NCBI GenBank assembly: GCA_036927565.1
Contig: JAYESD010000009.1
Location: 160,540,929 to 160,604,928, forward strand
DNA length: 64,000 bases
Direction: 5' to 3'
Source of the DNA: Tuctoria greenei
Lineage: Eukaryota; Streptophyta; Magnoliopsida; Poales; Poaceae
The notes under the pieces: generated by a model
Seen by the model: only the letters and a program-made list of their open reading frames with translations
What the model was told of the DNA's origin: nothing
Databases searched by the model: none
Program-made: the position numbers and the translations under genes
In this document: positions 51,710-62,551 of the stretch, one piece after another
Layout: the number at the start of each line of letters is the position of its first letter
Position numbering within the stretch: the stretch's first letter is position 1

Positions 51710-52898
51710 ATGCACGATGGAGAAACAACTTCCCAGGCATATCTCTGTTCGGCACATCCATAATGTCATAATAAGTACCAACATTCCTCTCCTGGATGGT
51801 CTACAATAACTTTGGAATATTTTCATAAGAAACTTAAAATGAACTAAATCTTTGCTCAATCACCTTCTGTTTTGCCTTCCACGCTTTGGAGTAACTTATT
51901 GTGTACTTGAACTCCTCCTCAATAGTATTTATTATTGATTTCGGTTCAAACCGAATGTTATCCACAATTCGGGCGTACATATGATTCACAATAAACTGCG
52001 ATGTAAGAGCACTATTGCACTTCTCCAATTCATACAACTCGCATGTGTGATCAATCATTTTTGATACTCTCCATAGTTTCGTCCACTTCTCTTCGAAACC
52101 ATGGACCCGAAAAGGACAACTTGAGAACACACATTTCACATTATAATATTTTTTACTTGACTTGTAAACTGTAAATAATCTTTGCAAAGACAGAGACCAA
52201 TATTTCACTGCATTCTTCAAACTATCTTTGTCTTTAAAAATATCTCCTTGTGTTAATTGATTCTCATGGTATCCTGATAAGCCACAATACTTTTCTGTAG
52301 CTGATAAATTACTCGGGATTAGATTGTTCCACTTTGTAGGAACAATAGTATCATTCTCATTCTCATCATCAGAAGAGTCAACTTCTGGAACATTTTCGTG
52401 TTCCATATCTTCGATCCTTATTTGTTCAACTATGTTCTCAATGTGCTCTCCTTCATCTGTCACACCACGTGCTTCTACATGTATCGAGTTCTCTCCAGCT
52501 TCTTCCATTTCTACATCATTTTCCGTACTATTTGCTTCATCAGCTTCCGCTACAATCTCTACTTCTTTGTTTTCCGCTTGCGCAAGAAGCACTAGAGGCC
52601 AACCCCGCTCCACAACTAAATCTATAAATTTCCTCCAATTCTGTGTTCCCTTAATAACAATCAAATCCCAATAAATTCCATTTCTTGCCCGATTAATCAT
52701 TCCTTTCAATGTCAACTGATGTTGTTGTGGATCAAGGATAAATATTTTCATCAACCAGTTTACGACACCACTAAATCTCTCATTTGCTCTTGTTATCCCT
52801 CCATCACACGAGGTGAAATCAGACAAATTAATCCCATTAGGGTCATAAACTATTGTGCTTTCTCCATAAAATATCTGAAATACTGACTTCTCTGACAT
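51710..52898 (-). pseudogene. MuDR-type transposase, N-terminal part (right copy)
   Basis: The start at 52898 gives MSEKSVFQIFYGESTIVYDP. An uninterrupted 354-codon frame runs to 51834 and contains an acidic linker and the MuDR zinc-binding region (CVFSSCPFRVHG, then WRVSKMIDHTCEL). Beyond a stop the reading continues in another frame (SYENIPKLL, TIQERNVGTYYDIMDVPNR, DMPGKLFLHR) up to the LARD insertion at 51710, and resumes at 25803. It is cleaner than the left copy, which lost one T. The length and order of domains match MULE transposases once the insert is removed. Confidence 0.9.
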
Positions 52899-53650
52899 TC
52901 CTATTAGAATTTATACAAACAAATAAAAGTAATCGCATGTTAAGAATGCCTATACACAATCTTATTATCTAAAAACAAATAGAAACCTAAAAATTATATT
53001 TCGAATAATGTATAAATTAGAGAAGTGCACTCTAAACATTTACCAAAATTACTTCTAAAATTAACAACATTAATTAAAAATAACTTATGAATATAAACCT
53101 AAAAACTATAACTATTAGAACCTAATAACATGTATGGTAAAATAACTATCAAAACTATTGTAAAATGTCAAAAAATAACTAAAGTGTAATAACACATAAT
53201 AACACATAACTAGCAGTACCTAAAATACCTAAAATAAAGATGAATCACTACCTAACTCACAACATAATAATACATAGATAATACCTAAATCACTAACTAG
53301 AATAATAATACTTAAATCACTAACTAAAATAATAATGTGCACTGCATAATAATACCTAAATCACTAACTAAAATAACTAACAAAGAAATACCTATTGAGA
53401 TAACTAAGCAACCTAATAACAAATAGTACTTTAGTACTAGAGCGAAATAGAAAATACAAAGAAAGAAATAGTATCGAGGGCGAGCGGGGCCGAGAGGGAG
53501 GCGGCGGAGCGGTGGCCGAGTGGAGCGGCGACGCAGTGGACGAACGGCGGCGGCGGCGTGGCTGAGTGCCGAGAAGAAGAAGCGGGCCACATTTTATAGA
53601 GGTCGCAAATCATCCGTGACACATACGACGGCTCCGGTGGGCCCCATAGA
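52899..53650. other. MULE transposase leader; no gene
   Basis: The right-copy equivalent of 8850-9600: AT-rich intron-like DNA followed by a GC-rich block next to the TIR. It has one small extra repeat (AATAACACAT) compared with the left copy. No coding region is supported. Confidence 0.5.
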
Positions 53651-53654
53651 TCGG

Positions 53655-53920
53655 CGAATTTCGTATGTGCCGCATACGAAATTCGAATGTCGTATGCGGC
53701 TCATACGAGATTCCCTCTTCCTTCGGAATGGAACCGCCACCTCAGGGACCTGAGGACAGCGTGGCGGGCCACGTCAGTTTCGTATGTGCCTCATACGAAA
53801 TGCGTGGCCCACGTGTCATTTCGTATGAGGCACATATGAAGCTGGGTTACTTTTCAAATTTTTCGAAATCGGGGGTTATTTATTATAAATGATTTTTTAA
53901 AAGGTATATTAATAAAAAAA
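53655..53920. repeat. MULE right TIR and subterminal palindromes
   Basis: Inverted copy of 17064-17185. Palindromes TTCGTATG...CATACGAA lie near 53660, 53690, 53777 and 53820. Outside it, copia gag resumes. Confidence 0.88.
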
Positions 53921-54528
53921 TTCCATGGTTGACCCTCACCTCCTTTCTCAGTAGCGTTCTTAGTTCGAGCCTTCTCCTCTACATCAAGAGATGCTATCAG
54001 ATTTTCAATTGACATTTCCTATCTTTTGTGTTTGAGAGCTATGGTGAAGTTCCTCCATGAAGGAGGTAACTTTGCAATAATGCACCCATTCACAAACTTG
54101 TCGCGTAAAGGACACTTAAGGAGATTGAGATCTCTCGCAAGGCACTGTATTTCATGAGTCTGTTTAACTACAGGACGGTTGTTAACCATCTTGTAGTCAT
54201 GAAAACTCTCCATGATATACAGTTCACCACCTGCATCGGTTGCATCGTACTTAGCATTAAGTGCATCCCATAGCTCCTTACCATCTGTGAATATTAGATA
54301 AACATCACAGAGTTTGTTGTCAAGAACACTTAAGATACATCCTCTCAGGACAGAATTAGCTTTCTCAAACTTCGTCTGTTCTTCAACAGACAAAGGACAT
54401 TGAGGCCTGTCCTCGGTTACCCAGAAGATCTTAAGTGACTGGAGTCAGAGCGTGGTCTTAACTTGTCATCTCTTAAAGTGCACGCCAGAGAATTTCTTCG
54501 GTCTTAGTGCATTTGCTAAAGTCATCAT
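53921..54528 (-). pseudogene. Copia gag, N-terminal part (right copy)
   Basis: The start at 54528 gives MMTLANALRPKKF. The capsid region includes KLCDVYLIFTDGKELWDALN and CIIAKLPPSWRNFTIALKHK. The reading ends at the MULE with VEEKARTKNATEKGGEGQ and continues at 17063 with the zinc-knuckle part. In-frame stops as in the left copy show that it was already broken before the duplication. Confidence 0.88.
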
Positions 54529-54565
54529 GTTCAACTCAGGAAATTGCCTAATAATATTTTTGGAT

Positions 54566-55172
54566 TGTTAGAAAATACGAGGCAATTTACTGAACAATTC
54601 TGAAAAGCACGCGAAAAACAACAGCGACACCGACAATCAGACGAGACGAGTAATGTCGCATACCGATTTGAAGCCGAAAGAACCGTTGTAGATTCGACGG
54701 CGAACAACCGCTGCAGACGCTGGTGACGACGTTGAATCGCATTGCCTGATCTCTTCGGTAGATGATCCGTGATGAAGAACGTGAGCAGTCGCGCGAAACA
54801 CTTCCCAAAAACCTTATTCACCTTCTCCCGGTGCAAGGTCGCAAGGGTGAGTGGTTCTGGATACCTACTCTCCCGATCATCGGTGCACGTCGGCGCTCGG
54901 GATGGTGTAGACTAAAAGATGGCGCAAAGAACGCGAACATGGAAACGATCCTGATCGTGGGACCATCTGCCCTACCGCGGACGTCCGTATTCATAGAGTC
55001 CCGCGGAGGCGGCTCGGCTACGATCCAGAAGATTCGCATCCGATCTGACTCTGCAATCGTAGACGCATTTGTCTCTAAAGACTTGGACTCAGTTTCGAAA
55101 GCCCAAAAATGCATAGCCCAATTAAATTATCTGCAAAAATATAAAATCTAGACTCGGATTAAGACTCGAATT
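54566..55172 (-). repeat. Truncated copia 5' LTR (right copy)
   Basis: Same boundaries and truncation as 10507-11113. It is the partner of the 3' LTR at 12339-13213, from which it differs at many sites, so the copia is the oldest insertion in the nest. Confidence 0.85.
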
Positions 55173-55735
55173 CACAATCGTTGAGATGCTCAAACAAAAT
55201 CTGCAAAGCGCTCCACAAAACAACCAACTACTGTACGAGCCTTCCTCGCCGGCGTCCATCTCCCTCGACGCTCTCCCTGCACGTCACATCAAAACTTGGT
55301 CGGCTCCTCAATGTTAGCCTAACTGCTACCGGTGGGGACTTTGTTCCAGTATCACCAGTCACAAACTGCTATCGGTAGTAAAAGAGAAGAAAAAAATCTG
55401 AATCACTGGATAGTAAGGTTCGATCAAAACAAAACAGCAGGTAAGGTAGGCAGAGACCATTACCAAACCAGACTCCAAATACAGTATTCATTCATCACTC
55501 TGTACCCGTCGTTACAGAGCAATTAAGACACAGGCACACACATGATCCATCACAAGGATGGTACCATCAATCAAGAGGTAAATTCAAACCACACAGACAC
55601 AGGTACATATGCAAGCTGCAGAGCCAGATCGTCGGTAGTACATGGCTGGCTCCTCCTTATTTTATACGTACTCCACTGTTGATATATTCCAACATGACAT
55701 GACACATGCATGAGAATTACCCCATGCATGCGTGA
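55173..55735. other. Metallothionein 3' flank (right copy); no other gene
   Basis: Matches 11114-11675 with few differences. It should hold the 3' UTR of the minus-strand metallothionein gene. Confidence 0.5.
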
Positions 55736-56030
55736 TCAGCAGTTGCAGGGGTTGCACTTGCAGCTGGAGCCGCAGCCGCAAGCGTGGGCAGTCTCGCCGG
55801 ACTCGGTCGCGGCCTCGTCGAAGTGGGCCTTCTTCTGTTCAGGGAGGACGACGGTGGCCTTGGCGCCGCTGCTCTGCTTCACCTCAAGGTCAGGGTACAT
55901 CTTGCTGCAAATCAATCAGATCATCATCATCAGCAGCAGCAAAAGAACCAGTTAACCATAGAGATACAGATACGTACCCGCAGTTGCAGCTGGAGCCGCA
56001 GTTGCAGCTTGATCCGCAGCTGCACGACAT
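55736..56030 (-). CDS. Type 1 metallothionein, right copy
   Basis: Two exons, 55978-56030 and 55736-55904, with a 73-bp GT-AG intron. They encode the same 73-residue, 12-Cys protein as the left copy. The only coding change I see is silent (TGT/TGC in the Cys5 codon). The role is metal chelation in the cytosol. Unlike the left copy, its upstream sequence continues past 56417 without a retrotransposon LTR, so it is likelier to keep full native regulation. The left copy ends its native promoter at the matching base. Confidence 0.95.
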
Positions 56031-56130
56031 GTTGCTTGATGGATCTGTGAGACGAAGCTAAACGGAATTGCTTAAGCTAGGAGCTCTGTGAGATTGCTTG
56101 AGCACACTGAAGAGCTTCAACCCCAGACCG

Positions 56131-56140
56131 CTATTTATAG
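56131..56140 (-). promoter_or_regulatory. TATA box of right metallothionein gene
   Basis: CTATAAATAG on the minus strand, about 100 bp before the ATG at 56030. Identical to 12070-12079. Confidence 0.85.
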
Positions 56141-56417
56141 CACTCAAATCAGTTTGTGCAAATTGGCACGCAACGGTGAAAGGTTCATTGTGTCACGACG
56201 TGATAGGGCCACCTCCCTTGAATCGGTTCTGTCGACTACTATAGTATTGTCCAATGGGCATTTTCTGGCGGTTCAATTATGTTTGAGAGCGAAAGCTTGC
56301 ATAAATAAAAGATTCCGATCAAGTTGATACTAATTTCGAATGGTCCTTGTCTTTTACGTTTTTTCTCTGTTGACAAGCAAGAAAGCATTTTTGTATCGTC
56401 CCTGTCAACATAGGTGG

Positions 56418-57877
56418 CACCGTATCCCTTACGTTACGATGATAGTGAGTCTGAACTAATTCTGGGTTAACATGCATGATAATATCGATATTCTCCCAGT
56501 CTCAGCTGCTAAGCTCTCAAACGAAGGAACAGCTCTGTGAATATTAGGCTTAATTAGTCTCATCTTTCTGCGCTGTATACAATCCTCTACGGCTCACTGA
56601 GATCTGATCGTTGCTCTGCAGAAGCCGATAATAGATGGGCATATGCTTTCATATTGAGATTCAACGCACGCATATATAATGGACCACTCCTTTACTTGAC
56701 GAATTTTGTTTTGTGGATAGAGTTAACTTGCGTCTATATGTTTCTCAAACTATAAGTAATTTTATGACGTGCTGTATTATTTTTGGGTTGCTTTCTGCTA
56801 AAGCAACAATATAATGCGTGGTTGATCGGAAGGTTCCTGATCATCACAGGCCGGCACGTTAATTAATCAACAGTTACTTTTTTAAAAGAAAACACGTCAC
56901 TGTTATACTGTACATATCGATCGATAAAGTACGTATAGACTCTGGAATTTTAAATACATGTACTAACAACCTTCCGTTTTCATGCCTTCTACCCAACGCG
57001 CTAGTTTAATAAGCATTGTGATCTTATCATGCATCGACGCTGTCAACTAGCTTGTCTGCATCAGCTGCGATGAGTTCAGACGGAGGCAACAAAGCAATAA
57101 AACATCACATCCACCACGTTAACAACTAACCATTCGTGGAAGAGATTTTCTTTCATTTTGTTGTCGCACATAAAAATGTTACTTTCTATTTTCTCAAAAA
57201 ATTGTCACATTTAGTTCAAAAAATAAATTAAAGGTGACAATCTTTAGAGAAAGAAAGGAGTATCACGTAGAGTCGACAAAGGTTATATTAAATCCATGTT
57301 AGTACCTCATTCTTCAGCGAATCAGAAATTCTGTTTTATGTTCATAAATTCACAGAAAAAAATGAAGTGGCATATATATATTTTTTAGATGAAGAAGCAT
57401 ATGTATGAAGCAGAAACTGTTCCATGTAATTCCGCTACACCATGAAAATTGCTGGCTTCATCATTTAACAGTGGTGCTATTCATGAACTACAAAGCGACA
57501 AATTTTTTGGAATGGAGAGAGGAGTACACTGTAAACACGGGAGGTAAAAGCTTTTTCAGATATGAATTGGTTGATAGCTTTTGCCATTCTGCAGGCAAAA
57601 CGCATAGGTTGTGTTGTGTTGCTCTTGCTGGCGAGAATAGCCTGCAGGTACAGAAGAGAAGGATAAAACCGTGCGGTGGCTTCCTCCGACGAATCCAGCC
57701 TTGCCCCCCGCCCGGAACAGTCACGCTCATCTCAAATTTGTGATTCCTCACCATGTTGATGTTATATACAGTACATCCAATCATCCAATTGGACATGATC
57801 AGAAGATCATAAACCAAAGAGCAAAAAATACTAGGTTTGCAGCACAAGAGCTACACTAGAACAATGCGTCGTCCAGC
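56418..57877. other. Intergenic, single-copy in this window; no gene seen
   Basis: AT-rich DNA upstream of the right metallothionein gene and downstream of the minus-strand gene at 57878. The first part probably contains metallothionein regulatory sequence. Short frames near 57405-57850 lack recognisable domains. No repeat is shared with the rest of the window. Confidence 0.5.
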
Positions 57878-58622
57878 TCAGTGATGGCCACCGCTGCTGG
57901 GCGGCGATGACAGCGGGATAACGCGGTTGTTCAGTTCTTCCCCGCCGTCCTCCTCGCCAGCCACTGACGACGGCGACCTCCGCGTCCTCGTGGCCTCCTC
58001 GGCCAGCGCCCGCCGGTGCAACAGCTTCTACTCCGCGTCGTCGTCCCTGACGAACTGGAACTTGGGCGGCGGCGACACCGCCGGAGCAGGGTGGCCCGGG
58101 CTCGGCACCGGGGACTCGAACGGCGGGTTGTAGGAGTTGTTCGTCTCCGCGACGACGGACGGCGGCACGTGCGAGGAGGCCGGCGGCGTCCAGGGGCAAC
58201 GCAGCAGCTCGCCGAGGCTCCCCCGGCTCCTGCTCCGGCCGTCCTCGGATTCATCGAGGTCCTCCTTGGTCTCCTCCTTGATGGTGAACAGCAGGCGCGT
58301 CGGGCCGCCGACGAGGCTGCTCAACCGCATCAGCTGCGCCTCGACCGTCTCGTCGTCGTCGTCGTCCTCGACGACCACGGCGACGGCCGTGCCGGTCGCG
58401 TGCGGCTCCTGGACCGTGTAGGTGGACAACGCGAGGGCGGGCGGCTTCTTGAAGCAGAAGAGCTGGAGCAGCTCGCGGGAGGAAGACGACGCCGCGTCGG
58501 AAATGGCGGCGCCGCAGCCGGCGCTTGTGAACGAAGATGTAGTAAAGCTCGGGAGTGAGCGCCAAGAGGAGCAGCACAGACACCACCGCGAGCCCAACGC
58601 CTAGCCTGCTCGGACCTCTCAT
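57878..58622 (-). pseudogene. Single-pass membrane protein of unknown function, frame-disrupted
   Basis: The ATG at 58622 gives MRGPSRLGVGLAVVSVLLLL, a signal anchor followed by ALTPELYYIFVHKRRLRRR, a short luminal-to-cytosol stop-transfer pattern. Near 58510 the sensible reading moves by one frame to AISDAASSSSRELLQLFCFK, then STYTVQEPHATGTAVAVVVE, an acidic stretch, TVEAQLMRLSSLVGGPTRL, LFTIKEETKEDLDESEDGR and a proline-rich tail. A TAG at about 58028 interrupts DDDAE, after which KLLHRRALAEEATRTRRSPS continues to a stop at 57878. Codons are very GC-rich, as in many grass genes. It resembles plant-specific single-TM proteins I cannot name. Either a pseudogene or sequence errors explain the two breaks. 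Confidence 0.6.
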
Positions 58623-59051
58623 CTTCTTCTCCCCCGGTGGCGTCTTTTCCTCTTCGCGGCAAACTATCTCACATCACATGGAGGACCTTGTTTGAACTCT
58701 TTGATGTCTGCACGGTGCCCTCCACTGGCCTCTCGCCAAGATTCTCTGCACCAAAGAAAAATGGCCGAGCCGTTACACCCATTCTGAGGAAACGCAGAAT
58801 TACTGTTTTGCAGCTCGTCTCCGTTCTGTGCCTCTCTAGCTTTATGAAAGACAGAAAGAGCTTTAATCCATTGCACTATCATGAATCGTAGTAGCAGGAA
58901 GAAGTCAGGCTAGCTCAATCAATAATTACACTGAATCCTTCCAATCTTTCACAAGAACAAGATACTCCGTACATTCCAAGCATGGCACTATAAATGAGAG
59001 AGAGAGAGAGTATCATGCGTTCGGTGAGAAGACACGTCCTTATGTGGGGAG
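58623..59051. other. Intergenic; upstream of the membrane-protein gene
   Basis: No gene seen. A plus-strand TATA-like CACTATAAATGAG near 58986 is followed by a GA run. It could belong to the copia element to the right or to a host promoter. Confidence 0.4.
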
Positions 59052-59339
59052 TGTAATACTACTCCACATACGTGCCAGCTGGCTTCACAAGATCGAAATG
59101 CGATACGCTCGCAGAACCAAACAATGCTTCTTCTCCTCAGTCATTTTTTAGCAGTTTCTGTAACAGTGCATTTGCCCACGTGATCTCCATCACGTGTAAC
59201 TGCCGGCGGTTGCCGGCGGCAACTCTTCACCATCTGTCGTGTCCCTTGAATCGTGTCTCCTCGCAATGAATGAATGAAAGAGTTAGTTGGAATCATTCTG
59301 TGTTTAATCTCTCTTCTCTCTTCAATTATAATTCTAACA
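59052..59339 (+). repeat. Possible 5' LTR of second copia element
   Basis: It ends ATTCTAACA at 59339, followed by CATTATCAGCAC, which looks like a primer-binding site. The start TGTAATACTACTCC at 59052 is a guess, because the partner LTR is outside the window. Confidence 0.3.
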
Positions 59340-61336
59340 CATTATCAGCACCTGTCTCTAAGAGCGATAGGGAGAAGAAAATATTGGTAAGATGGCAAAT
59401 TCAAGTCTTACCGGTCCAATTTTCATCTTGTTCATCGCTGGAGAAGACAACCTTCAACGTCTGCATCATCATGGACACCATGGTGGTCATCACCGGCGCA
59501 TTGGATCTCTACGCAACACTGCAAGACCAATGAACCGAAGAAATCACCTTTGCCGCCGCGCACGCCTTAGCGGCCGACGATGCCGCTTTGCACGTCGTGG
59601 TGGACGGCGCTGCCGTCGTTGCCGCGATTGCCGCCATGAACGACGGCGCCGCCACGCAGTGGTGACCGCTCAACAAGCGCCACAGCCGAGAAGCATCTTA
59701 AGACAACGCGTTCAAGACCAAAGCCGACCCTATACCCCGTCCAGCCCTCGGACCAAGAGGCTCGTCAAACGGGTCCTCAAAGGGAGTACAGTGCCATCCT
59801 CGAAGGGGAGAACCCGATCCGGGTTGCACTGGATCTGGTCCATTCGTCATTGGGAGGACAGGGAGAGGGGGAGGAACGAAGTAGGCGCGTGGAAGATGGC
59901 GGCCGCGGTGTCACTGCACCCACAGATGATGTGGCAACACCGACGGTCCGCCGCACTCCATGGATCCGCGTTGGCTCAAGAGGCAGACCTCAACATCCTT
60001 TGACTACAAGGACTCCGACCAACCCGCCAGAAATCAACGCACCACCGGCAGCGCTTGTGAGCCCGAGCGGAAATATGTTTCTCCGCCGGTTCGCGCACCT
60101 CGCCACCCCAAATCGAGCAACACGAAGGCCTAGATCTTGGGCCTCGGTTGCCGGATCAAACCACTAAACGGTGTGAACGGGGTTGAGGGGGCACGACACC
60201 GGCAAAAAGGAGCAAAACATCGTCGGAGCATGGAACTAGGGTGCGACGACGTGGAGAAAGGAGGAGCGGCGGCGGGAACAATGTGGAGGCGGTTACGGGA
60301 TAACCCTAACCGCCCACCGCCGGACCCCCCCCCCCCCCCACCCTTAATCCCTCGCCAACAGGCCACCGGTTTGGACCGCGCGCTCGGGCCGCGCCCGATC
60401 AGAGCGCCTGGGCCATGCCGCACGATCGGAGAGCCAGGGCCGCTCGCGGATGGGCTTTCGCGCCCGATCGGAGCGCCTGGGTCGCCCACGGCTGGGTGCA
60501 CCACCGATCGGACAGTCTGGGCCGCCCGCGACTGGGCTGCGCTGCCGATCGAACTAGCTGGCCAGTCCGTTGCTGGGCCGCACCACCTGCATCCACGGCT
60601 GGGCAGCGCCACCTCAACCTTTTGGGCCGTTTTCTGGACCAAAATTCCAGGAACGGCCCCAATGTACATATTTTAATTTTCTGTTTTAATTTGCAGTTTA
60701 ATCTAGTTAATATTAGACTAAGTTTAAATTGCTGCAAGTGTGTATGTGTAATGTTGTAAATATTTGTGATTCATGTAAATATATATTATGACAATGTATA
60801 TATTGCATTTAAATATTATTTATTTGCAATAAATTCAATATTTGGCTAAAATTTCAAATTTTGGCCATATTGATAAAATTAAAATTTACATTGTCCAAAA
60901 TTCAATTTTAGGCCATTTCCAGAATTTGGCCTCAACTTTGAATTTTGTTTAACACATTCACAAATTTTACAACTTTTCATCATTTAAAGCTAATTTCCAA
61001 ATTTTGGCTTATGATGGACATAAAATACACATAAAATATGAAATCAACTATCATATTTGATTAAGCCATTTTGCTATATTTTGGCTTAATACAATTTGAA
61101 ACATACCTTAATATGTGATAATATGTATAATTCATATTATTTTGGCCATTACTTTAAATTGGCCATCTTTAACTTGAAATATACATATATTTGTTCTTCT
61201 TTTCAAGCCATTTTATAAATTTGGCTAGATGAGAAAGAATAAATTTAATGTGTTTTTCATTATGATTAACACACATTACAACACCACCATGATGATTTTA
61301 TTAATAAAATCTCTGGTTTCCTACATGTAGGAATCA
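59340..61336 (+). other. Leader of second copia element; no supported gene
   Basis: 2.0 kb between the probable primer site and gag. 59400-60170 is moderately GC-rich; 60380-60620 has recurring CCGATCGGA and TGGGCCG phrases; 60325-60339 is a run of C; 60670-61320 is AT-rich with repeated TTTTGGC phrases. Several long frames overlap on both strands but share no domain. Confidence 0.4.
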
Positions 61337-62378
61337 ATGGCTCGCGAGTTTGAAGAACTTGCTCTTGATGGTCACAATTATCCTACATGGGCTCTTGACT
61401 TCAAGATAAGTTTGGCTTTTAGAGGAATTATAGCTGCTCTTACTCCTCCAGAAGAAAGACCTGCAGTATTTCTGGAAACATTTAAGTATCAGGCACTATA
61501 CATCATCCGTAACCATCTACATTCTGATTTAAAATCAGAATATGTGATGGAAGAAGAACCACATACACTTTGGCTAGCATTAAAAAGCCGTTATGAATAG
61601 CAAAAGGCAATATTACTGTCTGAGGCCAATCATGAATGGACTCAACTTCGTTTCCAAGACTTTAAGTCTATAGAAGAGTATAATCATGCTGTTTATAAAG
61701 TATGTGCCAAATTAAGGTTTTCTGAGAAAGTACCAACAGAAGAGGACAAGATTGAGAAAACTCTTCAAACTATGCTCCCTTCTGATTGGGTCTTACAACA
61801 TCAATACCGGGCTCGTAACTACCAACATTATGCTGACCTCATCCGTGATTTACTTCAAGCAGAAAAACATGATGAACTTACTATTAAGAATCATCACCAA
61901 CGTCGTGTTGGGACTGCTCCTCTACCTGAAGTACATCATAATGAGAAGAAAGCTAATGCTTCTAAGAATGAAAATTCTAAGAAAAATGGTAGATCTGCTA
62001 GACGCTGCCATAATAGGCAAAAGAATAAGAAATTCTCAAAGAAAATGGGAAAGGATGGTGTTCCCTTCAAGGGGAAAAATGTGCAGTGTAACGCATGTGG
62101 CACTTATAAGCATACTGCTGATAAATGCCGCACGCTTAAACACCTTGTGGCTTTATACCAGAAATCATTAAAGGAAAAAGAAAGCTCAAGGATCTAAAAA
62201 TGAGTATGGAACTCATTTAAGTATCCAGACAAAGCCAACATTTGAAGTCGGTTGTTCAAGCAAGGATATTGAAGATCCTAGCAACAACGAGTCACCATTG
62301 AAAGATGATGACAACATGGACTTGGACAATGCTATGGTGGAATATAATACCAATGATGTATTCAATGATCTTTTATAG
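61337..62378 (+). pseudogene. Second copia element: gag
   Basis: The start at 61337 gives MAREFEELALDGHNYPTWAL, the typical opening of plant copia gags. It continues with TFKYQALYIIRNHLHSDLK, LRFQDFKSIEEYNHAVYKV and the zinc knuckle CNACGTYKHTADKC. A TAG at 61598-61600 and a frameshift in the A-rich stretch near 62180 break it. After the shift the reading continues to a TAG at 62376-62378. The intact protein would form the particle and bind RNA. Confidence 0.85.
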
Positions 62379-62551
62379 ATCTTCTACCATAGAATGTACA
62401 TATGTTTAAAGTCTATGTAAATGCAAGTGTGTTGTAATGTACATATATATTAAGTATAATTGTATTAGGGTTATTCAGCACTCTAATGTTATATATATAT
62501 ACAACTCATTGTTTATTAAAATTTTATTTATTAGACTTCACGGGAAAATTA
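62379..62551 (+). other. AT-rich gap between gag and protease
   Basis: About 170 bp, very AT-rich, beginning soon after the gag stop and ending TTTATTAG before protease coding. It could be an intron-like spacer or relic insertion. Confidence 0.4.

Larger units (their letters stand above)
17064..53920 (-). mobile_element. MULE (MuDR-type DNA transposon) with cargo, interrupted by 26-kb LTR element insertion
   Basis: The ends are inverted repeats of about 48 well-matched bp (a T-run, ATTAATATACC, TTTTAAAAAATC, AAATAACCC) that continue as weaker similarity for about 120 bp. It lies inside copia gag: gag reads ...EKGGEGQ on the right and QSSANDN... on the left. A GTCAA-like sequence flanks both ends, but a clean 9-10 bp target duplication is not visible. 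Without later insertions the element is about 11 kb. Its genes are all on the minus strand: transposase, plant mobile domain gene and two GRF-like zinc-finger genes. All are broken, so it is probably immobile by itself. Confidence 0.85.
12339..56417. repeat. Right copy of the ~44-kb tandem duplication unit
   Basis: The unit runs from the copia 3' LTR terminus at 12339 to the end of metallothionein upstream homology at 56417. It contains the nested copia/MULE/LARD/gypsy block plus one metallothionein gene. Its last 12.2 kb match 1-12338. The left copy is visible only from the gypsy integrase region onward. Confidence 0.85.

Noticed and set aside
58016..58558. 180-codon plus-strand frame opposite the membrane-protein gene
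   Set aside because: Arg/Ala/Gly-rich shadow of high-GC codons. The minus strand has a signal anchor and coherent sequence.
60301..60312. Telomere-like TAACCCTAACC
   Set aside because: Less than two units, so no telomeric array.
60137..60759. Overlapping 179-codon frames on both strands
   Set aside because: They run through GC-rich recurring phrases in the copia leader, with no domain and equal openness on both strands.
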